DNA of 64,000 bases from Pseudoalteromonas sp. FUC4 (GTDB lineage: Bacteria; Pseudomonadota; Gammaproteobacteria; Enterobacterales; Alteromonadaceae). Below, piece by piece: positions 50,701-59,675 of the stretch. Within the stretch, counting starts at the first letter, position 1. Each line of letters opens with the position of its first letter. The notes under the pieces were generated by a model. The model was not told the origin of the DNA and ran no database searches. It worked only from the letters and a program-made list of their open reading frames with translations. A program made the translations under genes and the position numbers. The stretch is taken from contig NZ_SEUI01000001.1 of assembly GCF_008370255.1 (NCBI RefSeq), positions 766,194-830,193 on the forward strand, in the 5' to 3' direction.

Positions 50701-50764
50701 CTACATTACTAAACCAATTAAACCACAAACTTTAAAAGACAAGCTAATTACTTGGTTAAGCTAA
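47705..50764 (+). CDS. Hybrid sensor histidine kinase with extracytoplasmic sensor, PAS, degenerate and intact receiver domains
   Basis: A 1019-residue inner-membrane kinase. Helix about 17-36, an extracytoplasmic dCACHE-like sensor (about 40-330), helix about 338-358, a PAS-like domain (about 370-480), a HisKA domain with His524 in ANISHEIRTPMNG, a HATPase domain (NLVNNAFKFTHRGEV, GTGLGLSICKKL), a receiver-like domain lacking most phosphoacceptor features (about 755-865) and an intact receiver with Asp948 in VILMDCQMP and a late lysine. No response regulator gene is adjacent, so the phosphate may pass to a phosphotransfer protein elsewhere. The ligand is unknown. Confidence 0.88.
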   Translation: MLKRNNFLNVTKNNRLMLVATIIFVLIALPSLYLFDQKVRNDVYHSAQIELKRELETKSLSLKKHLKDSVTAIRFLDATPPIQGITRAKENKLIDPVLGTPIDVWQERLASIFTGFMQTDDSILQARYIMLEDGGQEVVRVDRNQLGEINRLQGLQLQKKGQRDYIIKASMLDKKSVYISPINYNRENGQIQEPYISTFRVAKPVFDEKNKIFAILVTNYFADKLIKSLTVESPQGIQIYLMNNEGEFLYHPNPQLRFGFEFNKAKTWTEEFTTDTTMTEQGTLPISNYPVAFTLKKRISFEGDVAMLPLELGVSVDTKTLFAKVNERRQNFIATLVVFFSIFLVIAFLYQRFINRKLLINSLKEQNNKVIENSLDAIFTIEQNGEIVHFNNTAKEVFGSSISGINPNFVSLFNLNEADTNCIQETITNGSKMPFEAIYTDGYGNEQYFSITLSSIFDVYNNRYQVAAILRNISSLKNTQSELEALNSTLELKVSQRTIELERAIDQALAASQAKSDFVANISHEIRTPMNGVLGMLEMLKEDGLTDQQYHYLKLANSSANSLMNLINDILDFSKIEAGKLDIDNHTFDVVTVCSDMISSLALQGQRKGLEVFLDTKGVVDRMVIGDSHRLKQILINLVNNAFKFTHRGEVSLTIGSKYITDSKLLMSFTIKDTGIGIAPENIDKLFEVFTQEDSSTTRHFGGTGLGLSICKKLAQLMGGNITVVSEKGAGSTFTATVELHVAQEKKLNTGIELATSINVAALIARDNVYKNVCDLLLLTCKVKAENIVRLDYFSEHKEFGADLLLIDDEHPQIDALIDYCKQFNKKYVLILRDMVTDKPIKMVLPEGSHILNKPLTQDQFSYKLASLFGASSDCIIAPPKGLEEEQVEPDLSAYHILLVDDNMINIEVAKAILKRTKVKITCASDGVEALEALRENTEQAFDVILMDCQMPNLNGYDTTSEIRNSKAGVDYTHIPIIAMTASAMEGDRERCLAAGMNDYITKPIKPQTLKDKLITWLS

Positions 50765-50774
50765 TCGTTTTGAC

Positions 50775-50802
50775 AATCAGCTGCTAGGCAGCTGATTTTT
50801 TT
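50775..50802 (+). terminator. Rho-independent terminator after the kinase gene
   Basis: Stem AATCAGCTGC/GCAGCTGATT with loop TAG and a T7 tail. The convergent phosphoesterase gene ends inside it: its stop lies at 50784-50786, in the stem-loop. Confidence 0.9.
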
Positions 50803-51638
50803 GGTTTAGTACTTGTTGATGTATTTAAAGGCGTCTTAATAATAGCTATGTCTGCGCTATCGAGTATAAACTGAGTATCTGACCAGTGTAGTAATTCTAT
50901 CTTTCCGTCTTGCTGCTCTACAAGCGCAGTACAGCTCTCGATCCAGTCACCATCGTTACAGTAAATAATTCCGTCATCCACTTTTATTTTTGGGTTGTGA
51001 ATGTGCCCACAAATAATACCGTCTACGTTTTGCTTTTTAGCTTCATGAACTGCAGCATCTTCAAATGCACTAATCGCTTCTCGAGCTTTGTGTACGCGAG
51101 CTTTTATCCATGATGCTAGCGAGTAGTAGTTTCCACCAAATATTTTACGTATACGATTGGTCCAGCGATTTAAAAATAATAAAAAGTCGTATCCTGCATC
51201 CCCCGCAATACTGATAAGTTTGTTGTAACGAGTCGCTGAATCAAAGTCGTCTCCGTGTATAATTAAAAAACGTTTATTAGCTTTAGTGGTGTGAATAAAC
51301 TGCTGGTGGATTTCAACACCAAATAATGTTTGATTTATATAATTTCTAAACGCTTCATCATGATTACCGGGAATATAAATGACGCGCGTACCGCTAGCTG
51401 CTTTTGTTTGTATGCAGTTTAATACTTCATAATGAGAAGGGTGCCAATAAAACTGTCGTTTCATTGACCATAAATCAATAATATCACCCACTAAATAAAG
51501 TGTGTCGGATTCTACCGAGTTTAAAAAATCGAGTAAGTAATCTGCTTTACAGTCTTTGTAACCTAAATGAACATCAGATATCCAAATAGTAGGGTAGTGT
51601 TGTTTTTTATGCTGCTGATTGTTTGTCATGCCCGTCAT
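50784..51638 (-). CDS. Metallophosphoesterase of the LpxH/UDP-2,3-diacylglucosamine diphosphatase type
   Basis: A 284-residue calcineurin-like phosphoesterase. Metal-binding motifs are SDVHLG, GDIIDLW, GNHDEAF, HGDDFD and GHIHNP. The pattern and the helical insertion with RWTNRIRKIFG fit the COG2908 group that includes UDP-2,3-diacylglucosamine hydrolases of the lipid A pathway, though many members are larger and of unproven substrate. A second ATG at 51629 is possible. The ribosome-binding site is weak at both. The gene's 3' end sits in the convergent terminator. Confidence 0.85.
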   Translation of the reverse strand: MTGMTNNQQHKKQHYPTIWISDVHLGYKDCKADYLLDFLNSVESDTLYLVGDIIDLWSMKRQFYWHPSHYEVLNCIQTKAASGTRVIYIPGNHDEAFRNYINQTLFGVEIHQQFIHTTKANKRFLIIHGDDFDSATRYNKLISIAGDAGYDFLLFLNRWTNRIRKIFGGNYYSLASWIKARVHKAREAISAFEDAAVHEAKKQNVDGIICGHIHNPKIKVDDGIIYCNDGDWIESCTALVEQQDGKIELLHWSDTQFILDSADIAIIKTPLNTSTSTKPKKSAA

Positions 51639-51832
51639 CTATAGTGTAATAATTATACACTGTAGATAAATCTAATGACACTTATGGGACACTTTAGCGA
51701 AGCCTCTATGACAATTTATACAAAATCATGTAATTAAAACATCGAGGAAAGTGAGTGATGATCAGATATGATTACGCATAAAAAAGGCCACATTTAAAAT
51801 GCAGCCTATAGTCTTTTTAAGCGTGCGTTTTG

Positions 51833-53557
51833 CTAACCTTTAACGGCTGCTTTAATTGCATCAATAGCTGTATCGATATCAATCATTAGCTTTTCACCAG
51901 TTCGGCGGTTTTTAAGCTCAACTTTGTTTTCGTCAAGGTTACGCTCACCAATTACTAGCGTAAATGGCACACCAATGAGTTCCATGTCATTAAACATAAC
52001 ACCAGGGCGCTCTTTACGGTCATCAAATAACACATCAAGACCTGCATCTTTTAAACCTTGGTAAAGGTTATTTGCAATATCAGGAATACGATGTGATTTA
52101 TGCATATTCATAGGAACAATTGCTAAATCGAATGGCGCGATTGATTGTGGCCAAATGATCCCGTATTGATCGTTGTTTTGTTCAATGGCAGCGGCAACAA
52201 TACGTGAAACACCAATACCGTAACAACCCATAGTCATGGTTTGGTTTTTACCACCTTCGTTTAATACGCCCGCTTTCATCGCTTCTGAGTATTTAGTACC
52301 AAGTTGGAATATATGACCTACTTCAACACCACGTTTAATTTGTAAAACGCCTTGGCCACATGGGCTCATATCGCCTTCAACAATATTACGAATATCAGCA
52401 ACTTCATAATCTGTTACGTCACGATCCCAGTTAATACCGCTGTAATGCTCGTTGTCTTTATTTGCACCGGCAACAAAATCAGCAAGTATGTTTGCTGTTC
52501 TATCAACAATAATAGGCATAGATAAGCCAACCGGGCCTAATGAGCCAGGTCTTGCGCCAATAGCAGCAACAATATCTGCCTCTGTTGCCATTTCAAGCGG
52601 AGAGTCTACTAATGGGTGTTTTTCAGCTTTAAGTTCATTTAAATCATGATCGCCACGCAGTACAAGCGCCACTAAACCACGTACATCGTTTTCATCAGGC
52701 GTACCATAAACAATTAACGTTTTAACACCGCGATGAGGTTTTACACCGTAGTGTTTTTTAAGTTCATTAATTGTTTTAGCGTCAGGAGTTGGAAACGCTT
52801 TAAGCTCTTTTGATGCTTCAGGGCGTGGCTCGTTTGGCGCCAGTGCTTCTGCTTTTTCAATATTAGCGGCGTAATCACTGCCATCGCTAAATGCAATTGC
52901 ATCTTCGCCCGACTCAGCAAGTACATGAAACTCGTGCGATACGCTACCACCAATAGAGCCTGTATCGGCTATAACAGGACGGTAATCAAGGCCTAAACGC
53001 TCGAAAATATTACAGTATGCTTTGTGCATCGCTTGATAAGTCGCATCTAAACACTCTTCACTTAAGTGAAAAGAGTAGGCATCTTTCATTGTAAATTCAC
53101 GAGCACGCATAACACCAAAGCGAGGGCGACGTTCGTCGCGTACTTTAGTTTGTACTTGGTATAAAGTAACTGGTAACTGCTTGTAGCTGCTTATTTCTTT
53201 ACGTACGAAATCAGTTATTACTTCTTCGTGTGTTGGACCAAGTGCAAACGTACGGTTATGACGGTCTGTAAAGCGCATAAGCTCGGGACCAAATTCATTC
53301 CAACGACCAGATTCTTCCCACAAGTCAGCGGGTTGAATAACAGGCATTAGCATTTCAATAGCACCTGCTTTGTCCATCTCTTCACGTACAATGTTTTCTA
53401 CTTTACGTAGCACACGTAAACCAGAGGGTAACCAAGTGTATAAACCCGAAGCGACGCGACGGATCATACCGGCTCTAAGCATTAACTGATGCGATACGAT
53501 TTCAGCATCTGATGGCGTTTCTTTAAGTGTTGCGAGTATATATTGGCTTGTACGCAT
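51833..53557 (-). CDS. proS: Prolyl-tRNA synthetase ProRS
   Basis: Class II synthetase that charges tRNA-Pro, with an inserted editing domain. The 574 residues fit the bacterial type. Recognisable are the N-terminal [15 protein letters not shown], motif 2 [18 protein letters not shown], the INS editing segment (about residues 230-390) and the late [13 protein letters not shown] of motif 3. It is monocistronic, leftward. Confidence 0.98.
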   Translation of the reverse strand: MRTSQYILATLKETPSDAEIVSHQLMLRAGMIRRVASGLYTWLPSGLRVLRKVENIVREEMDKAGAIEMLMPVIQPADLWEESGRWNEFGPELMRFTDRHNRTFALGPTHEEVITDFVRKEISSYKQLPVTLYQVQTKVRDERRPRFGVMRAREFTMKDAYSFHLSEECLDATYQAMHKAYCNIFERLGLDYRPVIADTGSIGGSVSHEFHVLAESGEDAIAFSDGSDYAANIEKAEALAPNEPRPEASKELKAFPTPDAKTINELKKHYGVKPHRGVKTLIVYGTPDENDVRGLVALVLRGDHDLNELKAEKHPLVDSPLEMATEADIVAAIGARPGSLGPVGLSMPIIVDRTANILADFVAGANKDNEHYSGINWDRDVTDYEVADIRNIVEGDMSPCGQGVLQIKRGVEVGHIFQLGTKYSEAMKAGVLNEGGKNQTMTMGCYGIGVSRIVAAAIEQNNDQYGIIWPQSIAPFDLAIVPMNMHKSHRIPDIANNLYQGLKDAGLDVLFDDRKERPGVMFNDMELIGVPFTLVIGERNLDENKVELKNRRTGEKLMIDIDTAIDAIKAAVKG

Positions 53558-53646
53558 TTTTTTTCCGAAATAGAGTAATTATATTCTTTTAATAGAGCTT
53601 AAGTTTACCAGCGGATGCTTTTACACTAAAGCGCTAAGTGAGTTAT

Positions 53647-54351
53647 TTAGTTTTTTTCTATGCTTGTTACTACGTTATGCGAGTCATTAACCTGCCAACG
53701 AATATTAAAGTTGTACAAAGTCATCCCATAGCTCTGCTCGCCTTCTTTTTGTTTTTTATAAGCGGGGCGGGGATCTTGTTTTAAAACATTAGCTATAAAA
53801 TCATGTAAATCTGGGTATTGTGTTTGCGTATTAACAAACTCAATTGCCTGAGGGCTAAATTCAACCGTCATTTGTGTTTCTGGGCGTGTATCTGCAAAGC
53901 CAGCACTGGCGTCAAGCATTGCATCTGAATAGGGTAAGTACGGTTTAATATCGATAATGGGTGTGCCATCAAGTAAATCAATGCCAGCGAGTAATAAACT
54001 AAGTTGTCCGTTTTTATACTCAATACCTTCAAGTTTTACTGCGCTCATACCAATCGCGTTTGGTCTAAATGTAGCGCGGGTAGCAAATACACCTTTTCGC
54101 TCATTGCCACCTAAACGTGGTGGGCGCACCATGGCAGAATAACCTTTATCGGCCGTTTCGTGGAAACGAAATAGTAACCATATATGAGTAAACTCATCGA
54201 GCCCGCGTACAAATTCTTCGCGATTAAAATCAGGTGCAAAAATAAGTTTTGCCTTGGCTTGTGGCACTAAACGAGGTTGCCTAGGTATAGCAAACTTTTG
54301 TTTATAAGGAGATTCAATGTGGCCAATAGCCGAAATGGTATAATCGCTCAT
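53647..54351 (-). CDS. trmO: tRNA (N6-threonylcarbamoyladenosine37-N6)-methyltransferase TrmO
   Basis: SAM-dependent enzyme that methylates t6A37 in tRNA-Thr. The product is 234 residues from ATG 54351 (MSDYTISAIGHIESPYK); the longer frame to 54366 starts with TTG and is not conserved. Family motifs are IPRQPRLVP, FRFHET, GVFATRATFRPNAIGMSAVKL and IDIKPYLPYSD. E. coli TrmO has 235 residues. Start signal is weak. It lies just downstream of nothing related and 90 bp from proS. Confidence 0.93.
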   Translation of the reverse strand: MSDYTISAIGHIESPYKQKFAIPRQPRLVPQAKAKLIFAPDFNREEFVRGLDEFTHIWLLFRFHETADKGYSAMVRPPRLGGNERKGVFATRATFRPNAIGMSAVKLEGIEYKNGQLSLLLAGIDLLDGTPIIDIKPYLPYSDAMLDASAGFADTRPETQMTVEFSPQAIEFVNTQTQYPDLHDFIANVLKQDPRPAYKKQKEGEQSYGMTLYNFNIRWQVNDSHNVVTSIEKN

Positions 54352-54506
54352 AGTACTCGGGTACAAATAAAATAGAGCGCTATTCTACCTGCATTTAGTA
54401 TTTATGGCATTAATGTAAGTAAGTTTATTGCTTGTAGACCAAATGGTTTAAAGTTATTTATTAGACTGAGTAGTTTATATTAATGTATTTAAAAAGGACC
54501 TAAAAC

Positions 54507-54536
54507 AAAAAAGGGTAAGCTCTTAAGCTTACCCTT
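54507..54536 (-). terminator. Rho-independent terminator of the barrel-protein gene
   Basis: Stem AAGGGTAAGC/GCTTACCCTT with loop TCTTAA; on the minus strand the hairpin is followed by six U. It lies about 20 bp past the stop. Confidence 0.85.
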
Positions 54537-54557
54537 TTCAAACATGTTCAAGACATA

Positions 54558-55127
54558 TTAAAACATGTATTGAACTGATACAGACGCTACATCCATGTCT
54601 GGATCAATATCATCATCAAGCTTGTAGCGTTCGTACTCTAAACGAAACTGTACATTTGTTGTAAGCGCGTATTCAATACCCGCACCATAAAATGCATCAC
54701 CACCATCTGTAGAGGCTGATACACTACCTACTGGTAAATCTTGTGTGTAATCTGCATCCCACTCAAGCCAACCACCTTTTGCGTATACAGAAAAGCTCTC
54801 TGTTATTGGGTACCCTAAACGTGCGGCAAGCGATACGCCATCAATTTCAGCTTTACTATCAATATCACTTACTTCATCGAAGTTTTGATAAGCAAGCTCT
54901 AAGCTTAAGTACTCGTTAAATTGTGCACCAACGTAACCTTTAAGCATTTGTGCATCGTCGTCAAAGTCAGTGTCGTTGTCGCTATCTTCAAACTCAAAAG
55001 AATATTGACCGTAACCAATACCTGTATAGATACGTGGAGAATCGAAATCAGAAATGTCAGCGTGTGCTGCAGAGTTAAAACCCATTGTTGCTAAAGCAAG
55101 TGCAGAAAGAGAAAGTGTTTTAATCAT
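54558..55127 (-). CDS. Small outer-membrane beta-barrel protein
   Basis: A 189-residue protein with signal peptide (1-23, AAHA-DIS). The mature part consists of alternating strands with aromatic and glycine patterns (IYTGIGYGQYSFEFE, LGYPITESFSVYAKGGWLEW, IEYALTTNVQFRLEYERYKL) and a C-terminal Phe (VSVQYMF), the BAM-dependent barrel signature. An eight-stranded OmpA/OmpX-type barrel is likely. The acidic Asp-rich loops (SDNDTDFDDD) are notable. No peptidoglycan-binding domain, so it is not OmpA itself. Confidence 0.85.
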   Translation of the reverse strand: MIKTLSLSALALATMGFNSAAHADISDFDSPRIYTGIGYGQYSFEFEDSDNDTDFDDDAQMLKGYVGAQFNEYLSLELAYQNFDEVSDIDSKAEIDGVSLAARLGYPITESFSVYAKGGWLEWDADYTQDLPVGSVSASTDGGDAFYGAGIEYALTTNVQFRLEYERYKLDDDIDPDMDVASVSVQYMF

Positions 55128-55394
55128 TGAATAGCTCCTTTAAAATAATTTAAATGTTTGATTAAATTTATCAAACGACAATTAACTAGTTGCAGCGAAC
55201 ATGCCAATTTTAAAAGAGGGTATTAAAACGCCATAATAGCTACTTTTGTATTAGTTACCATGACGTTTAGGTTGTTTTATAAACAAATTGAACTTTTCTA
55301 TGATTTTGCTTTCAAATACGAGTTGCATGTTTTACAAAACTTTATGAGTATTTTACATGCCTATCAGGTACATCTCTAAAGTGTTAATTGTAAT

Positions 55395-55859
55395 TTAAAC
55401 TGTATGAAGCAAGTTTTCTGTTTCAATTGCTATTTCTTTCATTTTTATAGCGTAATTTTCTAATTTAATATCTTCTTCTGTTACAGCTTTAAACGAAGGC
55501 ACTTCTATAGGGTAGCCTGTTTCGTCCATTGCTATAAAGCTGATAACACAATGATTTGTTTCAACCATATTTTGCGTTTTTGGATCGCCACAACGCACTT
55601 GAATAAATATTTGCATGCTACTTCTACCCGTATGGGCAATTTTAGCTTCTACTTCGACTATTTGACCCACTAAAATAGGACGTCTAAATTTAACACCCGC
55701 AACCGAAACAGTTACGCAGTAATGACCACTCCAACCTGCAGCACATGCATAACCTGCTTGGTCAATCCACTTCATGACGGCCCCACCATGAACTTTACCA
55801 CCAAAATTAACATCGGTAGGCTCTGCTAAAAAACGAAAAATAACTTTTGACGACGGCAT
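55395..55859 (-). CDS. Acyl-CoA thioesterase, hotdog fold
   Basis: A 154-residue hotdog-fold thioesterase, probably of the YciA/BFIT-type acyl-CoA hydrolase group. The frame opens at 55925, but ATG 55859 (MPSSKVIFRFLAEP) is the family start and has AAGAG upstream. The typical motif VNFGGKVHGGAVMKWIDQAG carries the Asn/Asp active-site residues, followed by VKFRRPILVGQIVE. Lies downstream of the ETF-QO gene but beyond its terminator, so it is probably transcribed separately. Confidence 0.88.
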   Translation of the reverse strand: MPSSKVIFRFLAEPTDVNFGGKVHGGAVMKWIDQAGYACAAGWSGHYCVTVSVAGVKFRRPILVGQIVEVEAKIAHTGRSSMQIFIQVRCGDPKTQNMVETNHCVISFIAMDETGYPIEVPSFKAVTEEDIKLENYAIKMKEIAIETENLLHTV

Positions 55860-55900
55860 AAATAACACTCTTATTATTAAAACTATTATTAGCATAACGT

Positions 55901-55921
55901 AAAAAAGGGGCCGAAGCCCCT
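55901..55921 (-). terminator. Rho-independent terminator of the ETF-QO gene
   Basis: On the minus strand AGGGGC-TTCG-GCCCCT followed by U6, with the very stable TTCG loop. It lies about 70 bp past the ETF-QO stop. Confidence 0.9.
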
Positions 55922-55991
55922 GCAATTTAGGATATGTTTATAATTTATATGTAAAAAACGTAGTTATATGGCTATATAACGCATAATTTAG

Positions 55992-57638
55992 TTACATATT
56001 AGGGTAATTTGGCCCACCAGCACCTTCTGGCGTAACCCAGGTAATGTTTTGGCTTGGGTCTTTAATATCGCAGGTTTTACAATGCACACAGTTTTGTGCA
56101 TTAATAACAAACTCTTTATTGCCTGCCATTTCTTGTACTTCGTAAACGCCTGCTGGGCAATAACGTTGTGCGGGTTCATCAAATTTAACTAGGTTTACAT
56201 TTATAGGAATTGACGCATCTTTAAGCTTTAAATGACACGGCTGTGATTCTTCGTGATTAGTATTTGATAAAAATACACTTGAGAGTTTATCAAAGCTAAG
56301 TTGTCCATCTGGTTTTGGGTACGCTATTTTCTCAGCGGCGTTAGCATCAACAAGGGTAGAGTGATCGGGCGTATTATCTTTAAATGTAAACGGTAAACCG
56401 CCATTAAAAATATTTTGATCAAGCGTGTTATACGCACCCCCTACAAACTTACCGAGTTTGTGCATTGCAGGGCCAAAGTTACGAGATTGATATAACTCTT
56501 TATATGCCCACGATTGCTCAAATGCCGTTTGATAATGAGTTAAATCGGTATTTGCCAACTCATTTTGCAATGCTTCAAAAATAACCTCAGCGGCAATCAT
56601 TCCCGATTTCATTGCGGTGTGATTACCTTTAATTTTTGCAAAATTAAGTGTGCCTGCATCACACCCTACAAGTAAACCACCAGCAAAATGCATTTTTGGT
56701 AATGAATGCAAGCCACCTTTAGCAATAGCACGCGCACCATAAGCAATACGTTCTGCGCCTTCAAGTACATTTTTAAATACTGGATGGTGCTTCATTCGCT
56801 GAAACTCATCAAACGGGCTTAAATGTGGGTTTGAGTAATTTAAATCAACAATTAAACCAACAACAACTTGATTTTTTTCACTGTGATACATAAATGCACC
56901 ACCATTAGTATCGCCGCTAAGTGGCCAACCTGTACCATGAACTACCTTGCCAAGCTCATGTTTACTTTCATCTATTTGCCAGATTTCTTTAAAGCCTAAA
57001 CCGTAATGCTGCGGCGATGAATCTGCATCAAGTGCAAACTCATTAATTAATTGTTTACCTAAATGACCACGGCAACCTTCAGCAAAAATAGTGTATTTTG
57101 CACGAAGCTCCATGCCAGGCATGTAACCGTCTTTTTCATTCCCGTCTTTGTCGACACCCATATCGCCAGTAATAATGCCTTTTATTGCTTCATCTTCAAT
57201 TATTAAAGAGTGTGCGCTAAATCCTGGAAAAATCTCTACGCCTAAGCTTTCAGCTTGCTCTGCAAGCCATCGACATACATTACCCATAGACACAATGTAG
57301 TTACCATCATTATGAAATGTTTTTGGTGTAGCAAAATTGGGAATTGATGTCGCTTTTTGCTCGTTGTTAAACCAATAAATTTCATCGTTAGTTACTTTGG
57401 TTGTAACCGGTGCGCCAAGCTCTTGCCAATTAGGTAGTAGTTCATCCAAAGCTTTGGTTTCAAAAACAGCACCAGAGAGAACATGTGCGCCTACTTCCGA
57501 ACCCTTTTCGACTACGCAAATCATGCACTCTTGTTGTTTTTCTTGTGCTAATTGCGCGAGTTTAATTGCACTTGAAAGCCCAGCTGGGCCTGCACCAACA
57601 ATTACTACATCAAATTCCATGGTTTCACGTTCGACCAT
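55992..57638 (-). CDS. Electron-transfer flavoprotein:ubiquinone oxidoreductase (ETF-QO)
   Basis: Inner-membrane-associated flavoprotein that passes electrons from ETF to the quinone pool. The 548 residues begin with the FAD-binding GAGPAGLSSAIKLAQLA motif, contain the GCDAGTLNFAKIKGNHTAMKSG region, and end with a [4Fe-4S] motif (CVHCKTCDIKDP and the upstream Cys in YCPAGVYEV). ATG 57638 and 57620 are both possible. It diverges from etfBA, so both halves of the pathway sit at one locus and share the operators between them. Confidence 0.95.
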   Translation of the reverse strand: MVERETMEFDVVIVGAGPAGLSSAIKLAQLAQEKQQECMICVVEKGSEVGAHVLSGAVFETKALDELLPNWQELGAPVTTKVTNDEIYWFNNEQKATSIPNFATPKTFHNDGNYIVSMGNVCRWLAEQAESLGVEIFPGFSAHSLIIEDEAIKGIITGDMGVDKDGNEKDGYMPGMELRAKYTIFAEGCRGHLGKQLINEFALDADSSPQHYGLGFKEIWQIDESKHELGKVVHGTGWPLSGDTNGGAFMYHSEKNQVVVGLIVDLNYSNPHLSPFDEFQRMKHHPVFKNVLEGAERIAYGARAIAKGGLHSLPKMHFAGGLLVGCDAGTLNFAKIKGNHTAMKSGMIAAEVIFEALQNELANTDLTHYQTAFEQSWAYKELYQSRNFGPAMHKLGKFVGGAYNTLDQNIFNGGLPFTFKDNTPDHSTLVDANAAEKIAYPKPDGQLSFDKLSSVFLSNTNHEESQPCHLKLKDASIPINVNLVKFDEPAQRYCPAGVYEVQEMAGNKEFVINAQNCVHCKTCDIKDPSQNITWVTPEGAGGPNYPNM

Positions 57639-57763
57639 AATAACCTCTTTATCTATGACGGACTTATTTCAATGTTTACTACGCATTTAAATAAGGTGTA
57701 CAGCCTATTTTTAACCTTGCAAATTAAACGTTACAGACTGTGAATAGTTAAAGGTTATTTTAG

Positions 57764-57781
57764 GTTGACGTTTACGTCAAC
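57764..57781. promoter_or_regulatory. LiuR-type operator candidate 1 between ETF-QO and etfB
   Basis: GTTGACGT-TT-ACGTCAAC has perfect 8-bp inverted arms around two bases. Its ACGT-NN-ACGT core is the same as in the palindrome before bkdA1. It is 79 bp upstream of etfB and 126 bp from the divergent ETF-QO start. Confidence 0.7.
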
Positions 57782-57812
57782 AGGAAGTAGTCTAATTTCA
57801 TGAAATAAATAA

Positions 57813-57830
57813 GTTGACGTGCACGTTACC
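57813..57830. promoter_or_regulatory. LiuR-type operator candidate 2 upstream of etfB
   Basis: GTTGACGT-GC-ACGTTACC matches the site at 57764 in the left arm and in six of eight positions of the right arm. It lies 30 bp before etfB, about 49 bp (centre to centre) from the first site. Confidence 0.6.
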
Positions 57831-57859
57831 TTGTAGGTTTAAATAATTATGGAGTTCCT

Positions 57860-58609
57860 ATGAAAGTTCTCGTACCAATAAAAAGAGTGATTGATTACAA
57901 CGTAAAAGCACGCGTTAAAAGTGATAACAGCGACGTTGATTTAACTAACGTAAAAATGGCAATGAACCCGTTTTGTGAAATCGCTATAGAAGAAGCAATT
58001 CGCCTCAAAGAAGCCGGTACTGCCACTGAAGTGGTTGCCGTAACTATTGGTCCAAAAGCGTCGCAAGAACAATTACGCACAGCATTAGCACTGGGCGCTG
58101 ACAAAGCCATTCACATCGAAACCGATGAAAAGCTCGAGTCACTTCATATTGCAAAGTTACTCGCTAAAATTGTTGATCAAGAAACGCCTGAACTTGTCAT
58201 TTTAGGTAAGCAGTCAATCGACTCAGATAATAATCAAACAGGTCAAATGCTTGCTGCATTAACTAATCGCGGGCAGGGTACTTTCGCATCAAAAGTAGTT
58301 ATTGAAAATGGCAAAGTAAATGTTACCCGCGAAGTTGATGGCGGGCTGCAAACGGTGGCTCTTAATTTACCAGCGATTGTTACAACCGATTTACGCTTAA
58401 ACGAACCTCGCTATGCATCACTGCCAAATATTATGAAAGCCAAACGTAAGCCGCTTGAAGTAATAGCAGCAGATTCGCTTGGTGTTGATTTAACACCGCG
58501 TATGCAGTTAATAAGTGTAGAAGAGCCAGCTAAACGCACCGCAGGAATTATTGTTGAAGACGTTGCGCAGCTTGTAGAAAAATTAAAAACAGAGGCAAAG
58601 GTGATTTAA
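57860..58609 (+). CDS. etfB: Electron-transfer flavoprotein beta subunit EtfB
   Basis: Small subunit of ETF, accepting electrons from acyl-CoA dehydrogenases and related enzymes. The 249 residues begin [20 protein letters not shown] and contain the ETF-beta motif [31 protein letters not shown] (written here in part only as key block VALNLPAIV). The stop is immediately followed by the etfA ATG. ATG 57860 has GGAG upstream. It diverges from ETF-QO. Confidence 0.96.
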   Translation: MKVLVPIKRVIDYNVKARVKSDNSDVDLTNVKMAMNPFCEIAIEEAIRLKEAGTATEVVAVTIGPKASQEQLRTALALGADKAIHIETDEKLESLHIAKLLAKIVDQETPELVILGKQSIDSDNNQTGQMLAALTNRGQGTFASKVVIENGKVNVTREVDGGLQTVALNLPAIVTTDLRLNEPRYASLPNIMKAKRKPLEVIAADSLGVDLTPRMQLISVEEPAKRTAGIIVEDVAQLVEKLKTEAKVI

Positions 58610-59536
58610 ATGAAAACACTCGTAATTGCAGAGCACGACAACGGTGCCTTAAAACCAGAAACCTCAAAAACTATTAACGCCGCAGTAAAAATGGGTTTTC
58701 CTATTAATGTGCTAATTGTAGGTAACAACTTAAGCGCAATGAGCTCACAAGTTGCCAGCATTGATGGCGTAGCTAATGTTTTAGTTGCCGATAATAGCGT
58801 TTATGAACATCAGTTAGCTGAGAGCATGAGCGATTTAGTTTTATCACTTAGCGACAACTACAGCCACATTGTTGCAAGTGCTACTACAACGGGCAAAAAC
58901 TTTATGCCACGTGTTGCCGCGCTATTAGATGTTGCGCAAATTTCTGAAATTATCGCAGTAGTGGATGCAGATACATTTAAACGACCTATTTATGCTGGTA
59001 ATGCAATCGCCACGGTTAAATCACTCGACAGTAAAAAAGTAATTACCGTGCGTGCCAGTAGTTTTGATTTACAAGGTGAGCAATCAGCTGTTGCTATAAC
59101 AAGTATTGATACAGTTTCAGATTCGCAATTAAGTAGCTTTGTAAGTGTTGAGCAAACCGAATCAGAACGCCCTGAGCTTACAGCTGCTAGTGTGGTCATA
59201 TCGGGTGGTCGCGGTATGCAAAACGGCGAAAACTTTGCATTACTCAATGGTATTGCCGATAAACTAGGTGCAGCTATTGGTGCGTCGCGCGCTGCAGTTG
59301 ATGCAGGCTTTGTACCTAACGACATGCAAGTAGGGCAAACAGGTAAAATTGTAGCACCTAACTTGTATATTGCAGTAGGTATCAGCGGTGCTATTCAGCA
59401 TTTAGCCGGCATGAAAGACTCAAAAGTAATCGTCGCGATTAATAAAGACCCTGATGCACCTATCTTTCAGGTAGCTGATTACGGTTTAGTGGCTGATTTG
59501 TTTGAAGTACTGCCACAGTTAGAGAGTGCTTTATAG
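58610..59536 (+). CDS. etfA: Electron-transfer flavoprotein alpha subunit EtfA
   Basis: FAD-binding subunit of ETF. The 308 residues show an N-terminal nucleotide-binding-like domain and the C-terminal FAD domain with [32 protein letters not shown], the [19 protein letters not shown] region and [16 protein letters not shown]. It follows etfB without a gap and is closed by its own terminator. Confidence 0.96.
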   Translation: MKTLVIAEHDNGALKPETSKTINAAVKMGFPINVLIVGNNLSAMSSQVASIDGVANVLVADNSVYEHQLAESMSDLVLSLSDNYSHIVASATTTGKNFMPRVAALLDVAQISEIIAVVDADTFKRPIYAGNAIATVKSLDSKKVITVRASSFDLQGEQSAVAITSIDTVSDSQLSSFVSVEQTESERPELTAASVVISGGRGMQNGENFALLNGIADKLGAAIGASRAAVDAGFVPNDMQVGQTGKIVAPNLYIAVGISGAIQHLAGMKDSKVIVAINKDPDAPIFQVADYGLVADLFEVLPQLESAL

Positions 59537-59565
59537 CCTTTAAATAAACAAACTTATTCTGGTTG

Positions 59566-59601
59566 AAAGCCGTGGTGCTCTTTGAGTGCTGCGGCTTTTT
59601 T
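59566..59601 (+). terminator. Terminator after etfA
   Basis: A 15-bp stem with several G-U pairs, AAAGCCGTGGTGCTC/GAGTGCTGCGGCTTT around TTT, and a T-run. RNA pairing is good although the DNA arms are not perfect complements. Confidence 0.75.
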
Positions 59602-59621
59602 ATACGGTTAATTCAAGACAC

Positions 59622-59649
59622 AAAAAAACCAGCCAAATGGCTGGTTTTT
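59622..59649 (-). terminator. Rho-independent terminator of asnS
   Basis: Stem AAACCAGCC/GGCTGGTTT with loop AAAT, flanked by A7 so that on the minus strand the hairpin is followed by U7. It lies about 27 bp past the asnS stop. Confidence 0.88.
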
Positions 59650-59675
59650 AGTATTTATAAACGGCTAACTTAGTA

